A stretch of DNA of 64,000 bases from Chrysophaeum taylorii. Taxonomy: Eukaryota > Sar > Pelagophyceae > Pelagomonadales > Pelagomonadaceae. The DNA lies in NCBI GenBank assembly GCA_029834535.1, contig JAQMWT010000671.1:419612-483611 (forward strand), written 5' to 3'. The position numbers were made by a program, and so were the translations under genes. Below the pieces are notes generated by a model. The model did not search any database. It worked only from the letters and a program-made list of their open reading frames with translations, and was not told the origin of the DNA. Shown here in pieces: positions 1-9,284 of the stretch (its first letter is position 1; every line of letters begins with the position of its first letter).

Positions 1-45
1 GCGGAGTTGCCCTCCGCTTGATTGTGCTGAACAAGGAATTACCGA

Positions 46-697
46 ATGAAGGCCTTGCTTGTTGTTTTGATGATTGTGTCTAGTTATGTCCCGCGACAAG
101 GCCTCGCAGGTACGCACTCCAACAACCCCCAGCGAGACAGGGCTGCGGGCATAGATCGTGCGGAGAGTGACCGCACGTCTCTGACCGCCGGGGCATCTTG
201 GCGGATTGACGGTGCGCACAGGCAACATGGAATCAGCACTACGAGCCGCGACCGACGGCTGCGGCACGCTCCTGACGTTTGCTAGCTTGTTGGTCGTCGT
301 CGCCGCGGTGGCGATCAACGGTGATTACTCCGAGGACGAGCGCCACCTCGTCTCCTCGGTCGCGCGCTCGTGCATTCACGCGAGCGCGCTGCTAATCGTG
401 TGCGCCGCCGGCACGAAAGGTTTGCTACCGGGAAAGTCCAAAAAACCCCCTAACCCCTACCACCAGCGGTACCTCGCGAGGATCGCGCTTGGATGTATCG
501 GTCTTGGCTTCTGCTGGAGGGCACTCAAGGTCCGCGGGGACGAGGCCACGTGCTCCGACCTCCGGCTTGCAGCTGCGGGTTCCCTGGCTTTTTTGGGTCT
601 CCTTGCACTCCTCCTCGCGCTCGTCTCGGCCGCTGCAGTTGCCCGAGTCCCCCACTCCACCCCTGCCCAGCGTTTCCTTCGGCGATCATGTCGATGA
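46..697 (+). CDS. Small predicted secreted/membrane protein, probable two-exon gene
   Basis: I do not recognise this protein. An ATG at 46 opens a 21-residue signal-peptide-like stretch (MKALLVVLMIV...). A donor G|GTACGC at 109/110 and an acceptor CACAG|GC at 221/222 would join it in frame, as a split Gly codon, to the ORF ending at 697. That gives about 179 residues. The downstream part has three to four hydrophobic segments (TFASLLVVVAAVAI, ASALLIVCAA, a Gly/Cys-rich segment, and a Leu/Ala-rich one near the C-terminus), so a small multi-pass membrane protein is likely. The proposed 112-bp intron is longer than the 35-60-bp introns seen elsewhere in the window. Without splicing, the second exon could start at its own ATG at 227 (156 residues). 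The gene stops just before a MULE insertion at 747, so its 3' UTR may be interrupted. Confidence 0.42.
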
Positions 698-737
698 TGA
701 TACACGGGCCTTTTTTTTTGTTAATTTTGTGTGGTAA

Positions 738-746
738 TTATTATTA
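738..746. repeat. Target-site duplication of MULE copy 1 (left; right at 5608-5616)
   Basis: TTATTATTA occurs immediately outside both termini of the element. Nine bases is the usual MULE duplication size. The sequence is a simple TTA repeat, so chance identity is possible on its own; the perfect non-repetitive duplication around copy 2 supports the end assignment. Confidence 0.8.
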
Positions 747-1088
747 GGGATCCGTCAAGTTTGGTCAAAAAGTTTGGTGAATTTCTCTCATGTTTGCTCG
801 ATTTTGATGTATGATTAAGGAAAAACTCACATGTGTGGTCACTTTCCATAGAAGTTAGGTCAGTTAAGTTTGGTCACTCCGAAGTTGCATTAAGTTTGAT
901 CAATCAACCCTTCAAGTTTGACTAATTTCCTTGTAAGTTTGGTCAACAAGTTTGGTCACTACTCCTCAAACTTCCACAGTATTGACCAAACTTCGGCCTT
1001 TTAAATCAAACTTAAGGAGGCTTTTTAAGGGGGCGCGTGAGCGCTTTTGGTGCGAAAATGCTTTTAAAACGAAAGCTAGGTGCTGCAG

Positions 1089-1799
1089 CTACGCAGAATC
1101 TACCGTGGCGTTACACGCGCGGCATGGACACCCCCCCATGACCGCCTTAGAAGGAGATCCTAAGGCAGCGCGGCGATACGCAAGGAGCTTCGCATATTGA
1201 GGGCTGCGACGCGCGGCCTCGCCAGCAGTTTCCCACGGCTTGACGCGGTTAAGCTGGGCCCATTCTCGCACCTTCCATCGTAGGAGCATCCCATACCGCG
1301 ACTCACCATGGTGCTGTTGCCGTGGTCGTCCGCCATTCTTCGGCAAGAGGCAGACGCCAAAAGACAAAGGTAAATGGTCAGCGTGACACGGATCACCCCA
1401 TTCTGGATCCCAAAATCCGAGAGGGAGAGCGTCTTTGCGAATCGATTCAGGGTCGAGAGCGCGCATCAGAGGTTCTAAGGAGGGTGCCTCTTGATAGTGT
1501 TGTGGAGGTTGTCGTCGGCGGTCTTGTCGAGGCAACCACACTGCTATGTCGAAGTGCCCCCCGGGCGTTAATGAACCATGGATTTGAAGTCGACGCGGGA
1601 GCTTGGAAATAAACAAGTCACCTGTGAGCCTTGTTGAACGAGCGGAGAACATGGCGCACTGGGTCCTTTTCTTGGAGCGAGGCTTTCCGGCCGGTGGAGC
1701 ACGCGTAGGCCGTCCTGATTGATTGGATTCCTGCACGAAGCCAGTTGTTTCCGTGTCGAGTGCGTTGGGTGTACATGCCCGATAGGACCGTGGGGTCAC
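1089..1799 (-). CDS. MULE-associated second ORF, unknown function
   Basis: A 236-residue frame lies directly downstream of the SWIM ORF, overlapping it by 4 bases in another frame. No domain is recognised. It contains DPESIRKDALPLGFWDPEW and a GRPRQQHHGESRYGMLL segment. A clearly related stretch lies in copy 2 (19815-20099, plus strand): PESIIKDALPLEFWDAEW and ARPRQHHRGESRFGWLL. The two copies differ by substitutions that mostly keep the reading frame and the hydrophobic pattern, which suggests that this was a real coding region. It could be the end of the transposase read after a lost splice, or a separate accessory protein as in some MuDR elements. Confidence 0.5.
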   Translation of the reverse strand: MTPRSYRACTPNALDTETTGFVQESNQSGRPTRAPPAGKPRSKKRTQCAMFSARSTRLTGDLFISKLPRRLQIHGSLTPGGHFDIAVWLPRQDRRRQPPQHYQEAPSLEPLMRALDPESIRKDALPLGFWDPEWGDPCHADHLPLSFGVCLLPKNGGRPRQQHHGESRYGMLLRWKVREWAQLNRVKPWETAGEAARRSPQYAKLLAYRRAALGSPSKAVMGGCPCRACNATVDSA

Positions 1800-3046
1800 A
1801 CGAGCTCGCTGCTACAAACATTCTTGGACACTCCCATAAAAACACACATCATTGAACTCGGCTTCAAATATCGCACCGAATCGTTCTCGAAAGGTAAGAA
1901 GTACCCCATACTCAGCTCGGCAAGGATTCCCTTGTCTTCGTCGTTCGCATCATATCGCTCCGTATCGTCCCCGTTGTCGTACGTGACGGCGAACTTATTT
2001 CTGGCGTAGGTGACTGTTCCAGGAACGTAGTGTTTAGGCTGCGCAGCGGGATATGGCACATCCGAAGCCATCACCCGGACTGATTTGAAACTCCTTCCGC
2101 GCGCCGAAAGCATATTGAGGGTGGTGGTGAGCTCGGCGCGCGCACGGTCCCACGCTTCTTTGTCTGTTGGCCACCAGGGAGGAAACGAGCTTGTAGACGA
2201 CTCTTTCTGCTGCTTGTTTGGGGGCTCGGTCGACGCGGGAGGCTCGGTATACGCGGGAGGCTCGGTCGACGCGCGAGGCTCGGTATACGCGGGAGACGCG
2301 GGAGGCTCGGTAGGCTTGGTAGACGCGGGAGGCTCGGTAGACGCGGGAGGCTCGGTAGGCTCGGGAGGCTCGGTTGCTTTGCGGCCTCCTTTCCTCCGCT
2401 TTTTACTGGCGACCCGGGCTGCAGTTCCTTCTGGGTCCAACCCGGCGAACGTCTTGGCCATTTCTTTTCGTGCTCGCTTCCGGTCCTTCTTTGACCCCGA
2501 CCCCGTATTCTTCCGCAGCGAGGATTCTTGGCGTTGGTCGGTCTTTGGCCTGCCTGTCCGTCGGGGCCCGATCGCGGATGGCAGCCAAGGCTCAAACTCC
2601 TCACCAGCTTCTTTGCATTCGGCTTCAATTTCTCCTTGCGCCGACTCAATTTCCGTCGCGTTGAGAATCGGAAACACCCCCCCGACCCGATATTGATTTT
2701 CCCAACGCTGCGTCGTGGTCCAAAGTGGATAGAGATCCTCAGCATGCTCACCGCGAGCTATCTGAGCTCCAATCATGCAAACGCACGGCAAGCGAGAGAA
2801 CGCGTAGTTGCCACAGCTACAGGAAAGTACGTCGACTTGCTCCGAATCTTCAAAATTCACGTATCCCTTCTGCCCGATAACAACGACGGACGTAAGTTGC
2901 TGATTGTTGTCACCTTTGACATACACCAAGAACGTCCCCTTATTGGCGCGAGCGCCGCCGCCGTAAGGCTGAACTCTTGTTATCCGGGTCTTGCTTTTTG
3001 CAACCTTGACTTGGGCATCATTATTGTAGTTGGGCCTACGGTTCAC
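1796..3046 (-). CDS. MULE transposase C-terminal ORF: SWIM zinc finger, Pro/Thr repeats, Tudor-like end
   Basis: A 416-residue open frame. Around residues 70-100 it has CSCGNYAFSRLPCVCMIGAQI, a C-x-C ... C-x-C/H arrangement like the SWIM zinc finger that follows the catalytic domain in MULE transposases. A basic Lys/Arg-rich region follows, then about 45 residues of repeated TEPPAS/AYTEPP units encoded by a minisatellite. The end of the protein contains GTVTYARNKFAVTYDNGDD, which resembles the barrel of Tudor/PWWP-type chromatin readers (pattern G-x-V...V-x-Y-D-x-G-D). The Tudor assignment is inference from a short pattern. The frame is long and open although the upstream catalytic part is broken, so this portion decayed more slowly or is newer. 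Confidence 0.6.
   Translation of the reverse strand: MNRRPNYNNDAQVKVAKSKTRITRVQPYGGGARANKGTFLVYVKGDNNQQLTSVVVIGQKGYVNFEDSEQVDVLSCSCGNYAFSRLPCVCMIGAQIARGEHAEDLYPLWTTTQRWENQYRVGGVFPILNATEIESAQGEIEAECKEAGEEFEPWLPSAIGPRRTGRPKTDQRQESSLRKNTGSGSKKDRKRARKEMAKTFAGLDPEGTAARVASKKRRKGGRKATEPPEPTEPPASTEPPASTKPTEPPASPAYTEPRASTEPPAYTEPPASTEPPNKQQKESSTSSFPPWWPTDKEAWDRARAELTTTLNMLSARGRSFKSVRVMASDVPYPAAQPKHYVPGTVTYARNKFAVTYDNGDDTERYDANDEDKGILAELSMGYFLPFENDSVRYLKPSSMMCVFMGVSKNVCSSELV
2222..2372. repeat. Minisatellite encoding the Pro/Thr/Ser repeats of the MULE ORF
   Basis: Degenerate tandem units of about 18 bases, each containing GAGGCTCGGT(A/C)GACGCGG on the plus strand, run through the transposase C-terminal ORF and translate on the minus strand as TEPPAS-type units. 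Unit length stays a multiple of three, so repeat-number change keeps the frame. Confidence 0.75.
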
Positions 3047-3244
3047 GCTTAGATATCACATAAAACAACCCGACAAGTGTGAACATAACAACGGGAGTGT
3101 GATCTGAAAAGACAAAGGCCCGTAGGCCCGTACGTATTTGAGATGGTTGACACCCTTGAGATTATTGGCCGAAAGCACGCCATTTTGATCGAAGACAAGA
3201 CGAAACTAATGACGCAACAATTTGCATCCGAACACGAGGAACAC

Positions 3245-4355
3245 TCACGTGAGCCTCTCGCCGGTTTTTGCGCACCGGATTGCCGCTGCGCTCGTATCCG
3301 CGTAGGTCGTTGCCTGCTCAGCGAACAAGGTCTGGAGGGACTTGGGTCCGTTGCATAACCTCGCGTTGATGTGCTTCTTGTTGAAAGCCTTCGCCGGGTT
3401 GTTCGTACTCGTGCCAAAGAGTGCCCTGGGCCCGTCTAACACTGTGACGGTGTCTGCTTCCTGATCGTTCAGATGCTTTCGCGCATATTCGCGCCGACTG
3501 GCAACCTGTAGTGCCAGAAAACTCAATGCCACGAGGAGATTATGACTCACCCAACGCTGGGCCTTGGGAGAAAGTTCGGCATGAAAAGCGTCGCTGGCCG
3601 CCTTCGTAGGCGCCTCAACAAAGCGACGAAAGATAGCGGCATCCCCGGATTCCGCGATCTTTGCGATGTTCTCGCTGCCGTGGTTCACTGTGAATAGGAC
3701 GTATTCACGAAGAGTAAACAGTTCATCAAAGACTTACTGCACGAGAAGGCGTCGGCCTCGGGCGTATGCTGCGCAGGAATCGGAATTAGACGAGGAATCA
3801 AATGGTGCTAGCGAGGTCACTCACGGTGACGTGCGCTATGAGGCTTCCCTTTTGGAAGTCCTGTACTATGACGAATCCCTGACAGTTTCTGTGCGGGATG
3901 TTCTCGACGGTCAGTTTAATGACCTTGCCGATCGATTCCGCAGACTCGGTCATGTTCCACCACGAAGTGGATATCATCACGAGGTGGTTGTTGGCATCAC
4001 GGCCGGTCACAGAAATCATCACCTGGTTGTCGAGGCAGTAAACGCCGTCAATAAACGCCTGCCGGCGCAGGAGGCCCGCATTCATCATGCGTATGGCGGG
4101 TTTCGACACGACGACATAACCTAAGAAGAACTTCCTATCAGCCAAGGCAGGTGACTGCAGCGTTTCAGGGATCTTGTAGTCGTTGAGGTCTAAGCTCTTG
4201 TACCGGCTCCTGTCGGAGCCATGCCTGAACTCTTGTTCCGACTTGTGCTCAGACTTGAGCCTCTTCATGAATACCTTCAGGAGATCTCCTTGTTTCGCGC
4301 CATACAACTTAACCGCATGACCGTGGGCCCGCAACGCGCGCTGGCAAGCGTGCAA
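3245..4355 (-). pseudogene. MULE transposase catalytic region, in two frames
   Basis: The upstream frame (4355 to 3798) contains a MULE-type RNase H fold: FIDGVYCLDNQ with the first acidic residue, the strand GRDANNHLVMIS, and VIVQDFQKGSL with the second Asp in the canonical place. The downstream frame (3688 to 3245) carries ELSPKAQRWVSHN and FGTSTNNPAKAFNKKH. The latter matches the part of MULE transposases that precedes the SWIM finger (a T-x-N...E/K-S/A-F-N type motif). The 109 bases between the frames contain no clear splice solution, so I read this as a decayed gene. In the intact family this is the DDE nuclease/strand transferase that cuts the terminal inverted repeats. Confidence 0.7.
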
Positions 4356-4446
4356 CTCCGCCTAAGAGAATGACAAGTGTGACTTTGATGCACACACGTG
4401 AATGTAGATGTGGCGAAGTATACTAACACACTAAGCTACGATTTTC

Positions 4447-4644
4447 AAGTGTGGTCACGAAACCAAAGAGTTTGATCAGAAAGCTACAAGTTTAATCACA
4501 AAGTTTGATCACACGAACATAAGTTTGATCATTAAGTCACAAGTTTGGTCACCAAGTCAAAAGTTTGGTCATAAAGTCACACGTTTGGTCATACAGTCAC
4601 AAGTTTTGTCACAAAGTTTGGTCAGAACATTACAAGTTTGATCA
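4447..4644 (+). repeat. Array of 11 AAGTTTGGTCA-type motifs at about 20-bp spacing inside the MULE
   Basis: Motif starts read at 4447, 4468, 4488, 4501, 4521, 4541, 4561, 4581, 4601, 4614 and 4634, giving spacings 21, 20, 13, 20, 20, 20, 20, 20, 13, 20. All are in one orientation, with consensus AAGTTT(G)(G/A)TCA. The array lies between the zinc-finger and catalytic regions of the transposase. The same motif is scattered through both termini (for example 757, 770, 943) and in copy 2. It looks like a set of protein-binding sites on one face of the helix, about two turns apart. Transposase binding is the natural guess but is inference. Confidence 0.85.
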
Positions 4645-4835
4645 CACACATGCACCTCCTCGCAGGACAACAGCCACAAACAAGACCTGCGCAAGACACC
4701 GCTGATACCGCGTTCCTCTCCTCGTTTCCCAAGAGCGCTAGGATGACTTGAGCTAGATGTTCTCGACGGATGAGAGTGTATGCTCACGGTTCGTCATCTC
4801 ATTGAGCCTTTCCTTGATGACGTTGTTGTGGACAT

Positions 4836-5428
4836 CTACCAGACGCCTTTCCGAGTAGTGCCTCCTGACTTGCTCTCCATAGAGCCCTTCTTGATGATGG
4901 TCGTCACGGCCTCTAAGAAGTGCTCTGCGCGGTAGTTCGACTTGGGCTGGGTTTTCGTCGGTGTAAAAACTCCTGTGTGAGGTTCATCATGCGTGACGAC
5001 GAAGTCTATAAGCCCATCACGACGAGCAGCGCGCTTAAAGAAGCCGCAGCCCTCTACTTTACACTTGAACGACAACGCCGTCGCGGTATTGATCATGTTA
5101 TGCACGCTGTTGCTTCCCCCGTGTCGACCATCTTCTGCTGCAACTCGGCCTCTTCCCGAACGCACATACTAAATTCGGATTTCGTCGGGTAGCGTGAAAG
5201 CAGCGAAACGTGGTGCTTGAACATTCTGAGCTGCGACAGCGTACGCGGCGATCTGTCACAGTCGTTAACCTTCGTCAGGCCACGCTTGCCGTTCTTGGTG
5301 TCGTCGTCGCCCGACGTCAGCGTGATACCAGCACGGTCCCGCTCGACCTGAGCGAAGCCCTCGTCGATATCGACCTCCTCGTCATCCGTGTCGAAGTCGA
5401 AGGACGCTCCGGAGTCACGACGCGACAT
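4836..5428 (-). pseudogene. MULE transposase N-terminal region (acidic leader and zinc-binding module), frameshifted
   Basis: Two overlapping minus-strand frames make up this region. The first (5428 to 5093) starts MSRRDSGASFDFDTDDEE and is very acidic. It continues through a His/Leu/Arg-rich stretch to residues matching the start of the second frame (5165 to 4836). The second frame contains a C-x4-C ... H-x4-H arrangement (CKVEGC, then HDEPH about 20 residues on), followed by a conserved-looking AEHFLEAVTTIIKKG segment. This fits the zinc-binding DNA-recognition module at the start of MuDR/MULE transposases. The switch of frame near 5100-5160 indicates a small indel or a tiny intron. The same region, further degraded, is present in copy 2 at about 18290-18870 on the plus strand. 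Confidence 0.6.
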
Positions 5429-5616
5429 GCAGAACCTCCAAATGCTTGATCACAGCGGGCCTTGTTTTGTCAGCGAGCCCTATCCTTGCTTTCCTCAAGC
5501 ATAAGTTTAGTCAGCCAAGATACGGATTGACTAAACTTAAGTGACCAAACTTGTTGGGGATTTACGGTGACCAAACATACATGGTGGTTGGAAACTTGAC
5601 TTTTCCCTTATTATTA

Positions 5617-8537
5617 TTTGTCGAGGATTCTTCAGGATAGGCTCCCACATACCAGTAGGGGGTGGTGTGTTGGAAACCTTCGTCATGGCCGGTATAGTTG
5701 TTGATGCTCCGCAAGATGGTTATCGTTGGATTTTATATTGAGGGGCGAGCGTGCATGCGCTCGTGAAGTGATAAGCGCCGCCTTGTTCGCGTTAGCGGTG
5801 GTGGTTTCTAGAACGGGAGGTGCCTTGGGGGGAGATGCGGATCGCCATTTCCCGAGGGTTGACACAAAATATAGGTGATTTTTCCTCAAACGTCGACGTC
5901 GAAGCCACGCTCCCCCCATTATAGCTTCTCGAATTTGATGGTATCAGACGACTTGTCGGGGCGCGATCAAACCGGTCCAGTACTCGCGCCACGAAGGGCT
6001 GAAGTTGGTCAATTTTCGGTACCAAAGAAAATCGAGAAGACGAACGGGTCGAATTGAACATTCGTGAGACCGGCCGTACGAATATATTTAAGTGTAGTAC
6101 TCGCTCTCGCCATAGCGTGTGATGCGCGCGAGAATACTATTATTCCAAACAACTTGTGCAACTCTGGGCGCAACCGCTTTGTGATTGTGGTGGTGTGTTC
6201 GGTGAAGCGGCCCTTTGTACGCCCTTTGGATGGTACGCCGGGCTTCTTGGGGGGTACAATCCTCGAGCAGCACCGAGCTCGTAAACAGCAGCCGTGAGGT
6301 TCCTGGGCTCGAAAAGCACCAATTGTCACGTTCGCGAACCCGATGCCGTCGCTCGCATACTGATGACGGAATTAGTAGCCCCACTGCATTCTCATCGATG
6401 ACTTTCACGCCCCGGGAACTACATGTGCGAATTGTCGAACCGATAAAAATAAGGCGACAGCGGTCAATCCAACAAGCCCCACTTCCCCAAAGTACAACAT
6501 CCAATAGCCATTTTTTTTTGCGTCCCTTCGCACCCCAAGGCGGACGTCCTCGCAGAAGTTGTTAATGACGGCGAGGAAGGCGAAGCCAAGAGGGTTGGCG
6601 AGAGGTACACGAGCATTGCGAAAGTGCGGACATCGATGAGTGTGCTGGGGCGACCTCCCTGCGAGTTCCCCTCATTCGGGCCTCTACTGCCCTCTCGCCT
6701 CCTACGGCCCTTCCGTGCTCCTCTCCCGCGCGTAGCCGTCGGCTTGTTTTTTCGGTACGAATAAACGCCCTAGACATCAAACACGACATAGCATTCGCGG
6801 TCAATTGAGAGTGATCTCGAAAAGCAAACGAGCGCAGAGCAAGAGGGCACATGGAGGAGGAACTATGTACAAGAGCTTATCTGGTCGCTCGTCAAGTCGC
6901 GGTCGTAGTCGAGAGACTCGGAGTTTTCGCGGCCGTGCGGGACTCGCGGCTTTCGCGTCCGTCCAAGAAATACAGCTGGTGGTGCCCTGACGAGGTGATC
7001 GCGGAGCCTTTGGTCGTGAGCTCTTCGAACATACGAGCTCCAGCAATCACCACTTCATTGTCCATCGCCACCTAATGGTGCCGTTACCACCCATGACCTT
7101 CGGCGGGGGCGGAACGTGTTCGCGGTAGTTCCGAAAACAACAACCCCAACGATGCTATTGTAAGCAGCAAGCGTGATCGTCGATTCTCGACCACTGTAGC
7201 CCTCACACCGAGAATACGCAAACCGTCGGCCGTACATCTTTTTGAACAAAGCCACATCCTCAACCTCGGAATACGTCACCCGTCAGCATTGCCGTTCGAC
7301 GGCATCGATCGCAGGACATCGACGGACGGGCTTGATCCCAAACTGGGTAGTGGATGATCACTTCTCCAGCTTGAAAGAGGCAGGCTATTGTAAAACTCGG
7401 TCAAAACACGATCATAATCCGTGTCAGGGATCATCATCGCGAGCTGCAAGACGTCGACGATATCTCAGTCCTTGACGAGTGCGGCGGACGAAAAGAGGAA
7501 ACCCTCGGAGCGTTGCTTGAAACAGGCGCGCTTGACGTTGAATTCTATGGTCTTTTTGATGTGTCGAGCTGCAGTTGGATCCCCGTGAATGAAACGCCAC
7601 GCATTATAACGGGTGCGTTTTCGCGGCAATGGTTCTGGGTCCCCTCCAGTAAGTCAGCGCACCAAACGTCTCGTGGCTGCGAGTTCAGGATGAGCGTTTG
7701 AAACACGGTGTTGTTTCGTGACGGATCGTCATATAAGCACTCCTGGGAGCATCCAAACTGGAACGGCCATTGAGAGCTCGACAACGCTGATCGCGAAAGC
7801 CAAATCTTGGGCGTCGAGACGACGCTCTGTGGCGACATGTAGTGTGTGCGCATAGGTTAGCAGCCACCAAATTGTTGTGAGTCTCTTCGGGGTGCTTAGC
7901 TGGCAATGCAGCAACAAGTCGACGGCATGCATGATGATGCATCTGCAGGGTGTTAGGATATTCTACATAGGCAGCGTATGCACCTCAATTGGCTCACAGT
8001 CGAGCCGCTCATAATCGTGAAAATAACACATCGCCCGCAGTCACGTCGTCCGAGGCCGTCTCTACAGGCGCCGTCTGTGGTAGGCCACCGAAAAGTCGGC
8101 ATACTCATCCCTCCCAGGTCAGGCTCAAGGGCAACGCCGCGAACCAGGATCCCCCGGGTTTGGCGAAGAAAGTCAATCGCGCACAGTGCCCGTCCCAGAC
8201 CGCGCCGCCGCCAGTCAGCACCATACGACCACACCGTCTGGAAAAGGCCCGTCGAGCCACACACGGTTCACGATAGCCACCACGTAGGGCGACGTGTTCA
8301 CTTCAAATCACTGCACTAAAATTGCTTGGCTGGTGAAGTGGTTCACGTTCACTTGGTGAAGTGAATTCCCAACGCTGATGATCCTTTCAGCTATTTCTAG
8401 CCCTTGTTGACGTTCCCACCCCCAATCTTAGCTGCTTTTATCACATCGCCCACTCTGGCCTTAAGCTTTGAGGAGTTGTTTACTGTACTCCTTAGCCCTT
8501 GTTGGATTAGAAGAATTCTCTATTGTGGCGAGACGAG
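5617..8537. other. No convincing gene; possible degraded mobile DNA
   Basis: Only short, mutually overlapping frames with no domain match. Nothing here has the codon pattern of the neighbouring real genes. Poorly conserved minus-strand fragments around 5.8-6.5 kb and 7.5-8.3 kb could be an old element, but I could not identify a motif. Confidence 0.4.
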
Positions 8538-9284
8538 ATGTCGTGTGGTTGGACGTGCGGTCGCGACGAGGGTGAGCCGTTCGTTGCCGAGATGTGGTAC
8601 TGGCAGGAGAACGAGTTTAAGCTGAACAGACACGACGCGTCCAAGGTGCGACAACCGGGGAACTGGGTCGCATACGACGACGAGGTTCAAGACAAACTGA
8701 GCGCGGTGTACCGGCAATACGACATGAGCGACGGCAGGTCGAGCCCGTGCGTAATCATCGAGTGCCAGGGGCCGGATGGTGTTTCGCGGTTCGAGATCGA
8801 CGTGGTCGCGCGCAAGCAAAAGAACGTCGCGACGGGCTACGCGAGATCGGTACTAATGGTTCCCGACGCGAGGCTCTTCGGCAGCTGCGACCTGAACGAA
8901 GTCTCGGCGGCGGCGCAGCTCCAGCGCGATGAACCCACCACCAAAATGATGTGGTTCTGGGAGGAGAACATGCACCGGCTCAACAAGCACGATTCGCGCC
9001 TCGTGCCTTCGTTCTGGGTAAACGGCGAGACGATCCCGGACTCGTGGGTCCAGTACCCTATCCACGTCCAGACTGCCCTCACGGCCACGTACCGTCGCTG
9101 CAAGCGGAAGCCCGACGCGCCCACCGTCTACGTGAGCCGCGACATGACCATCATGCACGCCGACGAGAGCTACGACTACGCGATCGACGTCATAAAGCGC
9201 AAGCAGACCAACCGGCGCACGGGCCACGTCCGCGCAATCCACCTCCTCATGGCCCAGCGCCTCGACGACACCTACTCGACCTGA
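8538..9284 (+). CDS. Protein with two tandem WWE domains
   Basis: 248 residues, starting at the first ATG in the frame. Two copies of a WWE module fill the protein. Repeat 1 (about residues 19-100) runs MWYWQENEFKLN, then NWVAYDDEVQDKLSAVY, then FEIDVVARKQKN...TGYAR. Repeat 2 (about 135-240) runs MWFWEENMHRLN, then SWVQYPIHVQTALTATY, then YAIDVIKRKQTN...TGHVR. The conserved W, W, aromatic-Y, D and Q-x-N-x-x-T-G-x-x-R positions of the family are present in both. In known proteins (PARPs, E3 ligases such as Deltex and RNF146) WWE domains bind ADP-ribose or poly(ADP-ribose). Here there is no catalytic or RING partner, so a stand-alone ADP-ribose reader or adaptor is inferred. The frame is intact between two transposon-rich stretches, which argues for a functional gene. 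Confidence 0.8.
   Translation: MSCGWTCGRDEGEPFVAEMWYWQENEFKLNRHDASKVRQPGNWVAYDDEVQDKLSAVYRQYDMSDGRSSPCVIIECQGPDGVSRFEIDVVARKQKNVATGYARSVLMVPDARLFGSCDLNEVSAAAQLQRDEPTTKMMWFWEENMHRLNKHDSRLVPSFWVNGETIPDSWVQYPIHVQTALTATYRRCKRKPDAPTVYVSRDMTIMHADESYDYAIDVIKRKQTNRRTGHVRAIHLLMAQRLDDTYST

Larger units (their letters stand above)
747..5607 (-). mobile_element. Mutator-like DNA transposon (MULE), copy 1, 4.86 kb
   Basis: The ends read GGGATCCGTCAAGTTT (inward from 747) and GGGAAAAGTCAAGTTT (inward from 5607), an imperfect terminal inverted repeat. It is flanked by a perfect 9-bp direct repeat TTATTATTA at 738-746 and 5608-5616, the target-site length typical of MULEs. The right-hand flank is AT-repetitive, but the same end definition also gives a perfect 9-bp duplication for copy 2. 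Both termini carry many AAGTTTGGTCA-like motifs. The minus strand holds MuDR/MULE-type fragments in the expected order: acidic N-terminus and zinc-binding region, catalytic region, SWIM finger and a Pro/Thr-repeat C-terminal region, followed by a second ORF. The frame changes several times, so the copy is either intron-containing or decayed; decay is more likely. Confidence 0.9.

Noticed and set aside
5792-6504. Minus-strand frames as a copia-type polyprotein remnant
   Set aside because: No reverse transcriptase, integrase or protease motif could be identified in any frame.
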